Part shown: piece after piece, positions 1 to 4,852 of the stretch
Numbering within the stretch: the first letter of the stretch is position 1
Layout: each line of letters opens with the position of its first letter
Assembly (NCBI GenBank): GCA_021828225.1
Contig: JAKASH010000215.1
Coordinates: 1-5,937, forward strand
Reading direction: 5' to 3'
DNA: 5,937 nucleotides
Source of the DNA: Acidobacteriota bacterium
GTDB taxonomy: Bacteria > Acidobacteriota > Terriglobia > UBA7540
Notes under the pieces: model-generated
Told to the model about the DNA's origin: nothing
The model's database searches: none
The model's input: only the letters and a program-made list of their open reading frames with translations
Translations under genes and position numbers: made by a program

Positions 1-594
1 AAAGGCTTCGTCAAAACTGTCGCCGACCTCGATGACCAGCGCGCCGAAATCCAGCGCCTGGGCAAGCTTGGCGGAGGAAATCTGGCGGTAGGGAACAAAA
101 AGGACGGCCTTCATTCCCGCCCGGCCCGCGTAGGCCGCCATCGAAGAGGAGGTGTTGCCGGTGGAGGCGCAAGCGACCATGCGAACGCCCAGCGCGGCCG
201 CGCGCGTCATGCAGGCGGTCATGCCCAGGTCTTTGAACGAGCCGGTGGGATTGTTGCCCTGATGCTTGATGGTCAGGTGCACCGGGCCGGCCCACCAGCC
301 AGCGCGACGTGTTCCCACCAGCGGCGTCGAGCCTTCGGAAAGCGAAATGACGCGATCGTTGGGGCCGATGAAAGGAAGCAACTCCCGGAAGCGCCAGACG
401 CCGCTGCGATCGATGGGTTCGCCGCTCAGGCGGCGCTGATGCCAGGTGGACCGCAGAACTTCCGGGTCAAAGCGCTCAAACTCGTACTTCACGTCCAGCA
501 GGCCGCCGCAGTACGCGCACTGGTGCGCTTCCTTTTTGGAGTTCTGCCTGCGGCCGCAGGATTCTTCAATACATTCGAGATAAGTGGATGCCAT
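1..594 (-). CDS. thrC: Threonine synthase, N-terminal 198 residues (cut by window edge)
   Basis: Pyridoxal-phosphate enzyme that converts O-phospho-homoserine to threonine and phosphate, the last step of threonine synthesis in the cytoplasm. The frame is open from ATG at 594 to base 1, giving 198 codons with no stop. Visible motifs: EGSTPL at residues 87-92; NNPTGSFKDLGM around 114-125, where Lys121 should bind the cofactor; and the Ser/Gly/Asn-rich loop ASTGNTSSSMAAYAG at 143-157, which holds the cofactor phosphate in fold-type II enzymes. The N-terminus has four cysteines (8, 13, 26, 29; the second pair as CAYC), followed by GGLLDVKYEF. This resembles the small zinc-ribbon-like lead-in of archaeal and plant-type threonine synthases. 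A weak ribosome site (CAGG) lies about 7 bases before the ATG. It is the last gene of a LysR-lysC-thrC row, 128 bases after lysC. The C-terminal half lies outside the window. The family call is firm. Confidence 0.95.
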   Translation of the reverse strand, partial: MASTYLECIEESCGRRQNSKKEAHQCAYCGGLLDVKYEFERFDPEVLRSTWHQRRLSGEPIDRSGVWRFRELLPFIGPNDRVISLSEGSTPLVGTRRAGWWAGPVHLTIKHQGNNPTGSFKDLGMTACMTRAAALGVRMVACASTGNTSSSMAAYAGRAGMKAVLFVPYRQISSAKLAQALDFGALVIEVGDSFDEAF

Positions 595-655
595 TCGACT
601 GCCTGAAGCGGGCCGGGCGATCTTCCCTGCCCTGACGCTGCGATGTTCGAGGAGC

Positions 656-690
656 CCACGGTCAACCCAAAAGCGGTTGACCGTGGCTAC
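656..690 (-). repeat. GTAG-anchored REP-like hairpin in the lysC-thrC gap
   Basis: A perfect 12-bp inverted repeat, CCACGGTCAACC (656-667) and GGTTGACCGTGG (675-686), with a 7-base loop. On the minus strand it is preceded directly by GTAGC (690-686). The hairpin at 3912-3940 has the same outer stem (CCACGG/CCGTGG), the same GTAG foot and the same loop length, but a different inner stem that is still self-complementary. No T-tract follows on either strand, so a factor-independent terminator is unlikely. It would be present in a lysC-thrC transcript, where it could affect mRNA stability or thrC expression; that role is inferred. Confidence 0.75.
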
Positions 691-722
691 CCTTCGCTTA
701 ATAAGGTTTCCGTCCTGCCCCG

Positions 723-2156
723 CTATAAATGAAATTCCTCGTGAACGGCCTGGACCGCTTCTTTCATGTCCGAGGACTTGATTGCGAACGAAATGCTCAA
801 CTCCGACGAGCCCTGAGCAATCGCGATCACGTTGATCCCCTTGCGGCCCAGCGCTCCGAAAGCGCGCCCGGTGATGCCGGGAGTGCCTTTCATGTTTTCG
901 CCGACCGTCACCACGATGGCGACCTTCGGCATCACTTCCAGCGTACCCACGTAATCGTGGAGCATTTCAAGCTCAAAGTCTTTTTCCAGTTGCGTTTTCA
1001 CCCGCGAAAGGTCAGCGTGATGAATCGCAAAGCACAACACGTTGTCTGCAGAGGACTGCGTGACCATCAACGTGGAGACACTCTCGAGGTAAAGGCAATT
1101 AAACACGCGGGCCGCGAGTTGCGGAAAGGAGATCGAATTTCTGCCGCTCAGCGTGATCAGCACCGCGTCCTTCACGGAGGTAATGGCTTTGACACCGGCC
1201 TGGTTATTCCTGGGCGCGGCCACAATCCTTGTTCCGGGGCAGGACGGGTTAAAGCTGTTTTTGATCCAGACCGGAATCCTCTTCTGCATCACCGGCTGAA
1301 TCGTCCTGGGATGGAGCACCTTGGCGCCGAAGAAAGAGAGCTCGATGGCTTCGCGGTAGGAAACTTCAGGAAGGATGCGCGCCTCGGGCACCAGGCGAGG
1401 GTCGGCCGTCAGCACGCCATCCACGTCCGTCCAGATCCAGACCTCGGTGGCATCGAGCGCCGATCCCAGGATGGTGGCGCTGTAATCAGAGCCGCCGCGA
1501 CCGAGCGTTGTGCAGACGCCTTCCTTTGTGGCGCCGCGAAAGCCCGTGACGACGGGGATGACGCCGCGCTTCAGCAGCGGATCAAGCCTCTCGTGCGTCT
1601 TCGCGCCGGTTTCATTGAAGAGCGGCGTGGCATTGCCGAAGTTGTCATCGGTCACAATGCATTCCGTGGCGTCGACGGCCTCGGCCTTTAAGCCGCGCGA
1701 CCTCAGGATGGCCGCCATCAACGTAGCCGACATCACTTCACCCAGGCTGGAAAGGGTGTCCATGCCGCGGGGCGTGATTTCACGAAGCAGGGTGAATCCC
1801 GAACAGAGGTCCTCAAAATGTTTGACCTGCTCCACCAGCCGCGGCAGCACGCTGGACTGTTCGGCTGCGGAGAGCAACTGGTCCGCTACATCGCGGTGGC
1901 GCCGCGCCAGTTCCTGGCGCGAACCTTTCCAGGGCTCTTCCATGCCCAGGCTGGCCTGGGTGGCGGCGCGAATCAGCATGTCCGTGGCGCCGCCCATCGC
2001 CGACACCACCACCACCAGGTCGGCGTGCTTCGCCTGCTCCTGCAGAATGCCGGCCACGCCCTGCATGCGTTCGGCGCTGCCCACCGACGTGCCGCCGAAC
2101 TTCATCACAATCAGCGGCCTCTTGCTTCGGCCCGGACTTTGACTTTCCTTCACCAT
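723..2156 (-). CDS. lysC: Aspartate kinase (monofunctional, C-terminal tandem ACT domains)
   Basis: Phosphorylates aspartate to 4-phospho-aspartate, the committed step toward lysine, threonine and methionine. With the ATG at 2156 it has 477 residues, close to other monofunctional aspartokinases. The kinase domain shows KFGGTSVG at residues 19-26, SSLGE at 136-140, TGFRG at 204-208, TTLGRGGSDYSA at 216-227, TDVDGVLTADPR at 243-254 and FFGAKVLHPRT at 275-285. Two ACT domains follow, about 328-395 and 408-477, the second with IAQGSSELSISF. ACT domains usually bind lysine or threonine for feedback inhibition; which one cannot be read here. No homoserine dehydrogenase domain is fused. A GTG at 2186 would add ten residues but has no ribosome site, while the ATG at 2156 is preceded by AGGTGG. 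It lies between a LysR-type regulator and thrC on the same strand, suggesting one transcript. The gene stops with TAG. Confidence 0.96.
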   Translation of the reverse strand: MVKESQSPGRSKRPLIVMKFGGTSVGSAERMQGVAGILQEQAKHADLVVVVSAMGGATDMLIRAATQASLGMEEPWKGSRQELARRHRDVADQLLSAAEQSSVLPRLVEQVKHFEDLCSGFTLLREITPRGMDTLSSLGEVMSATLMAAILRSRGLKAEAVDATECIVTDDNFGNATPLFNETGAKTHERLDPLLKRGVIPVVTGFRGATKEGVCTTLGRGGSDYSATILGSALDATEVWIWTDVDGVLTADPRLVPEARILPEVSYREAIELSFFGAKVLHPRTIQPVMQKRIPVWIKNSFNPSCPGTRIVAAPRNNQAGVKAITSVKDAVLITLSGRNSISFPQLAARVFNCLYLESVSTLMVTQSSADNVLCFAIHHADLSRVKTQLEKDFELEMLHDYVGTLEVMPKVAIVVTVGENMKGTPGITGRAFGALGRKGINVIAIAQGSSELSISFAIKSSDMKEAVQAVHEEFHL

Positions 2157-2160
2157 GTTT

Positions 2161-2166
2161 CCACCT
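2161..2166 (-). promoter_or_regulatory. Ribosome binding site of lysC
   Basis: On the minus strand AGGTGG stands 4 bases before the ATG at 2156, a near-consensus Shine-Dalgarno sequence with slightly tight spacing. It decides the lysC start, because the longer GTG start at 2186 has nothing comparable upstream. Confidence 0.65.
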
Positions 2167-2198
2167 GCAGACAAACAGAGGCGCACTCAACCGTTCGA

Positions 2199-2220
2199 GC
2201 GGAGCCTCACGAGCCTCCGC
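2199..2220 (-). other. Intercistronic hairpin between the LysR gene and lysC
   Basis: GCGGAG (2199-2204) and CTCCGC (2215-2220) pair as a 6-bp stem, extended by three more pairs after one mismatch. It starts 3 bases after the stop codon of the LysR gene. No T-run follows, so it is not a convincing terminator. It may protect the 3' end of the upstream message or only weakly reduce read-through into lysC. Confidence 0.4.
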
Positions 2221-2223
2221 CCT

Positions 2224-3150
2224 TTAGCGAGTCTTCGATTTCGTTGCGCTGATGGTGTCGGATTGGGAGGCTTTGGCTGTCTCCTGGACCGCCTGTAAAA
2301 ACACCTTGGCAGGTAATGACAGATACCGATCACGACGATAAATCAAACCGAGCTCCCGGTAAATTTTCTGGCCTTCCAAAGGGATCAGCTTCAGCACGCC
2401 GGCGGCCACTTCCGGCTGGGCATAAGCCCGGTTGATCAGCGAAATCCCCAGGCCCGCGCCCACAAACTTCTTCTGCGTCTCAACACTTGCCAGCTCCATC
2501 GAAATCTGAAGGTGGTCACGATAGTCGCGCAACAGGCGGTCAATCACTACTCGCGTGTGGCCGGTCTTGGGAAGAATCAGCGGGTGCTGGGCTATCTCTT
2601 CGATCGTCACGCTGCGATTCTTGGCCAGCGGATGATCCTTGGGCACCACCACCTGAACTTCATCGCGGAAGACCGGAATCACCTCAATGTTGGTGGCATT
2701 CTGAGGCAGCGTCACAATGCCGAGATCGACGGCGCCTTCCTGAACTTTCTGCAGAATCTTGTGGCTGAAATTGCGGTAAATGCTGATCTGCACCAGCGGG
2801 TAGCGCTGGCGGAAGTAGGCAAAAGTCTTGGGCAGGACATAAAGGCAGGTCGCCTCATTGGCTCCGATGTAAAGCTTGCCGCGCGGAGTCTGGTTGAGTT
2901 CGGCAATCGCCTGCAGCGCCTCTTTCTGCAATGCGAGGAGCTGCTCGGCGTAGCGCAGCAGGATCTCGCCCGCCGGGGTCAACTGGACTTTCTTGCCGCT
3001 GCGGTCAAAAAGCTTTTCCCCGCACTCCTGCTCGAGCAAGCGCACTTGCGCGCTGATCGCCGGTTGCGTGCGATAAATCTTCTCGGCCGCCCGCGAAAAG
3101 CTGTTCAGCTTGGCGACCTGAATGAAACTCGCTAATTGGTCGTAATCCAT
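2224..3150 (-). CDS. LysR-type transcriptional regulator
   Basis: DNA-binding regulator of 308 residues, the usual length for the LysR family. The N-terminal winged helix-turn-helix spans about residues 1-60, with the core SFSRAAEKIYRTQPAISAQV at 17-36, followed by LLEQECGEKLFDR and LTPAGE. A long linker helix runs from about 62 to 88. The periplasmic-binding-protein-like effector domain covers about 90-295, with the family's GAGLGISLI stretch at 231-239. The tail (about 292-308) is rich in Ser, Thr and Lys and probably disordered. LysR proteins bind T-N11-A type sites and respond to a small metabolite; the effector is not readable here. The gene lies 67 bases upstream of lysC on the same strand, so aspartate-pathway control is a fair inference but unproven. 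The ATG at 3150 lacks a strong ribosome site. The sequence resembles the CysL/CbbR side of the family, but no specific name is justified. Confidence 0.93.
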   Translation of the reverse strand: MDYDQLASFIQVAKLNSFSRAAEKIYRTQPAISAQVRLLEQECGEKLFDRSGKKVQLTPAGEILLRYAEQLLALQKEALQAIAELNQTPRGKLYIGANEATCLYVLPKTFAYFRQRYPLVQISIYRNFSHKILQKVQEGAVDLGIVTLPQNATNIEVIPVFRDEVQVVVPKDHPLAKNRSVTIEEIAQHPLILPKTGHTRVVIDRLLRDYRDHLQISMELASVETQKKFVGAGLGISLINRAYAQPEVAAGVLKLIPLEGQKIYRELGLIYRRDRYLSLPAKVFLQAVQETAKASQSDTISATKSKTR

Positions 3151-3188
3151 AGTTCAAATACACTCAGGGGTTACAAATGATACATTTT

Positions 3189-3218
3189 ACTCTATTTTAG
3201 CGCACCTGTGCGAGTCAA
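3189..3218 (-). promoter_or_regulatory. Candidate promoter of the LysR gene, with a dyad in the spacer
   Basis: On the minus strand TTGACT (3218-3213) and TAGAGT (3194-3189) are separated by 18 bases, 5/6 and 4/6 matches to sigma-70 boxes. The spacer holds CGCAC-CT-GTGCG (3201-3212), a short palindrome that could be an operator. Transcription would start about 30 bases before the ATG at 3150. Confidence 0.45.
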
Positions 3219-3248
3219 AATGGGACAGCGGGAAGCAATCACACTGCG

Positions 3249-3277
3249 TTGACGGCGGATTTTCACCGCCATAGAAT
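3249..3277 (+). promoter_or_regulatory. Strong-looking rightward promoter with no gene downstream
   Basis: TTGACG (3249-3254) and TAGAAT (3272-3277) are exactly 17 bases apart, each a 5/6 match to the sigma-70 consensus. The spacer contains GGCGG-attttca-CCGCC (3254-3270), a short inverted repeat. It faces away from the LysR promoter about 30 bases to the left, the usual layout for a LysR regulator and a divergent target. The next plus-strand gene is over 1.6 kb away, so a transcript would consist of hairpin repeats. It could be a small RNA promoter or a leftover from a lost gene. Confidence 0.45.
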
Positions 3278-3300
3278 ATGCACAAACTCAGGGCAAGCGG

Positions 3301-3333
3301 GTAGCAGAGTCTCGCATCACAGAGACTCTGCGG
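3301..3333 (+). repeat. GTAG-anchored hairpin, GCAGAGTCTC family, copy 1
   Basis: GCAGAGTCTC (3304-3313) and GAGACTCTGC (3322-3331) form a perfect 10-bp stem around an 8-base loop. GTAG (3301-3304) overlaps the foot of the stem. The second copy at 3371-3405 matches it across the element apart from two extra bases after GTAG and a few loop changes. Confidence 0.75.
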
Positions 3334-3370
3334 CTTCTCACCGGTCCCCAGACCAAGAACCGCAGAGCTG

Positions 3371-3405
3371 GTAGCGCAGAGTCTCGCACCTCAGAGACTC
3401 TGCGG
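3371..3405 (+). repeat. GTAG-anchored hairpin, GCAGAGTCTC family, copy 2
   Basis: GTAG (3371-3374) is followed by CGCAGAGTCTC (3375-3385) and GAGACTCTGCG (3394-3404), an 11-bp perfect stem with an 8-base loop. It is a direct repeat of the element at 3301-3333 in the same orientation, starting 70 bases later. Confidence 0.75.
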
Positions 3406-3636
3406 TCCTTGGGCGTTGCCGATTCGGCTGCGGGGCGGTATGCTGGGCGCGATGTCGCGGGGCTGGCGTAGACCCTGATTTCTGGGGCCTGCGATTTCGG
3501 GATTCTTGCCGGGGGAAGCCGGGCATCCGATCGAACCGCCCTTGCGAGCAGGAAGGCCCGTAAGATGAGCGCCGACAGAACCCTCTCACTCCGCGTGATC
3601 GCAGACGCTGCAAAGAGCCGGCGAACCGGTAGATGT

Positions 3637-3694
3637 GTAGAGACGCGCCGCTGGGGCGTCTCTTGAACGAGACGTTCCAGCAGAACGTCTCTAC
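3637..3694. repeat. BIME-like pair of inverted GTAG hairpins (GAGACG family)
   Basis: The element begins with GTAGAGACG (3637-3645) and ends with CGTCTCTAC (3686-3694), so GTAG lies at both outer ends in inverted orientation. Inside are two hairpins. The first pairs AGAGACG (3639-3645) with CGTCTCT (3657-3663). The second pairs GAGACGTTC (3669-3677) with GAACGTCTC (3683-3691) around a 5-base loop. Two REP units facing each other is the layout called BIME in enterobacteria. The outer arms can also pair with each other, giving an alternative long fold. Confidence 0.75.
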
Positions 3695-3708
3695 AAAGGC
3701 GAACAAAC

Positions 3709-3760
3709 CCCTCACCCGGCCCGGCGCTGCGGGCCACCCTCTCCCGGAGGGCGAGGGCTG
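3709..3760. repeat. CCCTCACCC / CCCTCTCCC / GCGAGGGCTG element, copy 1
   Basis: Three blocks in order: CCCTCACCC (3709-3717), CCCTCTCCC (3737-3745) and GCGAGGGCTG (3751-3760). Both CCCTC blocks can pair with GAGGG (3753-3757). The second forms a 9-bp stem with one mismatch and a 3-base loop. A GCCCG/CGGGC hairpin sits between the first two blocks. The same three blocks recur at 4712-4760 with different filler. I recognise the type as a common intergenic palindrome in GC-rich genomes. Confidence 0.65.
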
Positions 3761-3780
3761 GAATGATCGAGGTGCGGCTG

Positions 3781-3815
3781 CTTGCGGCACGGATAAATCC
3801 GTGCCCTTTCGCCCC
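3781..3815. repeat. GGCACGG palindrome element, copy 1
   Basis: GGCACGGAT (3786-3794) and ATCCGTGCC (3797-3805) are perfect 9-bp arms separated by two bases. The 35-base unit, from CTTGC to CGCCCC, aligns without gaps to 4777-4811 at 28 of 35 positions. One inner pair changes from A-T here to C-G there, so pairing is kept while sequence changes. Confidence 0.65.
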
Positions 3816-3879
3816 GGTGTAAGCCGCCAGATCGCAGACGCTACAAAGTAAGCATCGGAGCCAGCCAGCGGGTTTTGTG

Positions 3880-3908
3880 CGTGGGCCTTTGGCAGGCCCA
3901 AACCCACG
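3880..3908. repeat. TGGGCCT hairpin
   Basis: TGGGCCT (3882-3888) and AGGCCCA (3894-3900) form a 7-bp stem with a 5-base loop. CGTGGG (3880-3885) can alternatively pair with CCCACG (3903-3908). It adjoins the CCACGGCAT hairpin that follows, making a compound structured patch. Confidence 0.5.
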
Positions 3909-3911
3909 AAC

Positions 3912-3940
3912 CCACGGCATAGAAACCATGCCGTGGCTAC
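3912..3940 (-). repeat. GTAG-anchored hairpin, CCACGG family, second copy
   Basis: CCACGGCAT (3912-3920) and ATGCCGTGG (3928-3936) form a 9-bp perfect stem with a 7-base loop, followed by CTAC (3937-3940), which is GTAG on the minus strand. The first copy is at 656-690. The two share the outer stem and boundary but differ in the inner stem, and both keep full pairing. Confidence 0.75.
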
Positions 3941-3950
3941 CAATGCCTTC

Positions 3951-3981
3951 CGCAGACATTGCAAACGGCGCGATGTCTGCG
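3951..3981. repeat. CGCAGACAT inverted repeat downstream of the YidH-family gene
   Basis: CGCAGACAT (3951-3959) and ATGTCTGCG (3973-3981) are perfect 9-bp arms around a 13-base loop. It lies about 40 bases past the stop of the minus-strand gene at 4022. It could end or stabilise that transcript, but there is no T-run, so a standard intrinsic terminator is not supported. Confidence 0.5.
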
Positions 3982-4021
3982 CCACCCGTCGTGCGGTGAC
4001 CCCTAATCCTGGTTGCTGTTC

Positions 4022-4414
4022 TTACATCCTGCTGGCGGTGAGGGCCAGATACGCGGCAAGGATCACGCCAAACAGGGCAGTGACGATCCCGAGGAAAACG
4101 ATCACGGCCTTGGCAGGCTTGAACTCCCCAGCTTCGAGCCGCTGCTGCGTGGTGCGGTACCGGAAGAGCGCCACCACGGCCATGAAAACCCCCATGGCCA
4201 TGAAGGCTATTCCCATGCCGAGCGAAAGCCCGCTTTCCTGCTTCGCGATCCCCTGAAACCGCAAGAACTCACGCAACGTGATGCCGAACTTTGCGACCAC
4301 AAATCCGAAAACAATAATGCTGATGCTGGTGCGAATCCAGGCGAGAAACGTCCGCTCGTTCGCGAGATGATCTCCGGCTTTGTCCTTACGCTCAGCTATG
4401 GCATCCGATGGCAT
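4022..4414 (-). CDS. YidH family (DUF202) inner-membrane protein
   Basis: Small membrane protein of 130 residues, near the family's usual size. The DUF202 signature is clear near the N-terminus: DHLANERTFLAWIRTS at 15-30, leading into the first hydrophobic segment. Three likely membrane helices lie at about 29-47, 63-84 and 102-126. Between the second and third is a short charged loop (RYRTTQQRLEAGEFKPAK). The molecular function of the family is not established, and nothing here adds one. The frame stays open up to 4555, but the ATG at 4414 is preferred: the product then begins just before the conserved motif, and a promoter with a TACAAT -10 box lies at 4436-4464, inside the longer frame. 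The ribosome site is weak (AAGAG close to the ATG). It appears to be a single-gene unit, with repeats downstream and a divergent kinase gene upstream. Confidence 0.88.
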   Translation of the reverse strand: MPSDAIAERKDKAGDHLANERTFLAWIRTSISIIVFGFVVAKFGITLREFLRFQGIAKQESGLSLGMGIAFMAMGVFMAVVALFRYRTTQQRLEAGEFKPAKAVIVFLGIVTALFGVILAAYLALTASRM

Positions 4415-4432
4415 CTCTTGCCCCAACGGTCT

Positions 4433-4447
4433 GCGATTGTAAATCGC
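4433..4447. promoter_or_regulatory. Palindrome overlapping the -10 box of the YidH-family promoter
   Basis: GCGATT-GTA-AATCGC has perfect 6-bp arms around a 3-base centre and covers the whole -10 hexamer. A protein bound here would block polymerase, so it is a plausible repressor operator. No matching regulator is visible in the window. Confidence 0.35.
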
Positions 4448-4464
4448 CGCTCTACGCCGCGCAA
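4436..4464 (-). promoter_or_regulatory. Promoter of the YidH-family gene
   Basis: On the minus strand TTGCGC (4464-4459) and TACAAT (4441-4436) are 17 bases apart. The -10 box matches 5/6 and the -35 box only 3/6. Transcription would start about 15 bases before the ATG at 4414, giving a very short leader and supporting that start over the longer frame. Confidence 0.5.
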
Positions 4465-4571
4465 GACTCAAGTTGACGTTCCGAACCGATCGCAGTCTGA
4501 CCTGCTGGATTTGGCAAGAAATTGTTGAAGAGGTCAGCGAGGGGCCGGGAACCATGGGGTGTCTATCACAT

Positions 4572-4607
4572 GGGGGTGATTCGGAAGGAAACCGATTCCC
4601 TGCCCCC
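4572..4607. repeat. Imperfect GC-rich inverted repeat
   Basis: GGGGG (4572-4576) and a C-run (4603-4607) flank GATTCGG (4578-4584) and CCGATTC (4592-4598), which pair with one mismatch around AAGGAAA. It could form a stem of about 11 pairs with internal loops. It lies upstream of both flanking genes, so a terminator role for them is not expected. Confidence 0.35.
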
Positions 4608-4711
4608 CTCCTCCCATTCCTTTGAATGTCACTGTGTCATACCCGGTTAATGACGGTCAAGGAACGGCGGTCGTAGAACCTTGGTATCAGGGGACGGGGG
4701 CGGGTTTGAAG

Positions 4712-4760
4712 CCCTCACCCCCCACTTCGTGGTTCCCCCTCTCCCGACGTGCGAGGGCTG
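4712..4760. repeat. CCCTCACCC / CCCTCTCCC / GCGAGGGCTG element, copy 2
   Basis: CCCTCACCC (4712-4720), CCCTCTCCC (4737-4745) and GCGAGGGCTG (4751-4760) repeat the three blocks of 3709-3760 in the same order and orientation. The spacers differ in sequence, and the first holds its own small hairpin (CCAC-TTC-GTGG, 4722-4732). Conservation is confined to blocks that can pair. Confidence 0.65.
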
Positions 4761-4776
4761 AGGTCGAGAGACCGCG

Positions 4777-4811
4777 CTTACGGCACGGCTGAAGCCGTGG
4801 CCTGACGCCCC
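4777..4811. repeat. GGCACGG palindrome element, copy 2
   Basis: CACGGCT (4784-4790) and AGCCGTG (4793-4799) form the core palindrome, flanked by CTTAC and CGCCCC. The unit is homologous to 3781-3815 over 35 bases. It sits 17 bases downstream of the CCCTCACCC element; in the other copy the two elements are 20 bases apart in the same order, so the pair may have travelled together. Confidence 0.65.
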
Positions 4812-4852
4812 TCATCGAAAAGAGCCCGCCATGCCGAAAGATTTGACTGGCC

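Larger units (their letters stand above)
3597..3848. repeat. 19-bp direct repeats flanking a 214-bp block
   Basis: GATCGCAGACGCTGCAAAG (3597-3615) recurs as GATCGCAGACGCTACAAAG (3830-3848), 18 of 19 bases identical. The block between them carries three palindromic elements (3637-3694, 3709-3760, 3781-3815). The right copy contains CTAC, so it reads GTAGCGTCTGCGATC on the minus strand. The arrangement could be a composite insertion, or two copies of a further dispersed repeat. Confidence 0.6.
3151..4021. other. Gene-free region: divergent promoters and a mosaic of palindromic repeats
   Basis: About 870 bases with no credible coding sequence. Open frames here (for example 3288-3959 minus, 3338-3985 minus, 3633-3851 plus) run through hairpins, lack ribosome sites and give low-complexity Arg/Ser/Pro-rich products with no recognisable domain. 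The left end (3151-3280) is AT-richer and holds two promoters pointing apart. From about 3300 to 3981 the DNA is packed with short inverted repeats, listed separately. The stretch 3421-3590 shows no clear hairpin, promoter or gene; it could be decayed sequence. Confidence 0.7.

Noticed and set aside
656..686. Hairpin as a rho-independent terminator between lysC and thrC
   Set aside because: The stem is strong but neither strand has a T-run after it, and a related hairpin occurs far from any gene end.
729..2142. Plus-strand frames of 320 and 210 codons
   Set aside because: They lie opposite lysC, which has complete family motifs. These are antisense shadows typical of GC-rich coding DNA.
2157..2186. 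GTG at 2186 as the lysC start
   Set aside because: No ribosome site precedes it and the extra ten residues match nothing in the family; the ATG at 2156 has AGGTGG upstream.
3172..3184. T-N11-A site as a LysR operator in the leader of the LysR gene
   Set aside because: The spacing fits, but the arms have poor dyad symmetry, and such a match is expected by chance in AT-rich DNA.
3301..3405. Two near-identical repeats as a possible CRISPR array
   Set aside because: Only two copies exist, each a complete hairpin with a GTAG foot. There is no third repeat, no regular spacer series and no cas gene.
3633..3851. 72-codon plus-strand frame as a small protein
   Set aside because: Its whole length is made of dispersed palindromes, so the product is a translation of repeats. 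It has no ribosome site.
3288..3985. Long minus-strand open frames (223 and 215 codons) as genes
   Set aside because: They overlap each other in different frames, run through several palindromes, lack ribosome sites and give Arg/Ser/Pro-rich products without a domain.
4415..4555. Upstream start for the YidH-family gene at 4555
   Set aside because: The added 47 residues are not membrane-like or conserved in style, and the best promoter for the gene lies within them.
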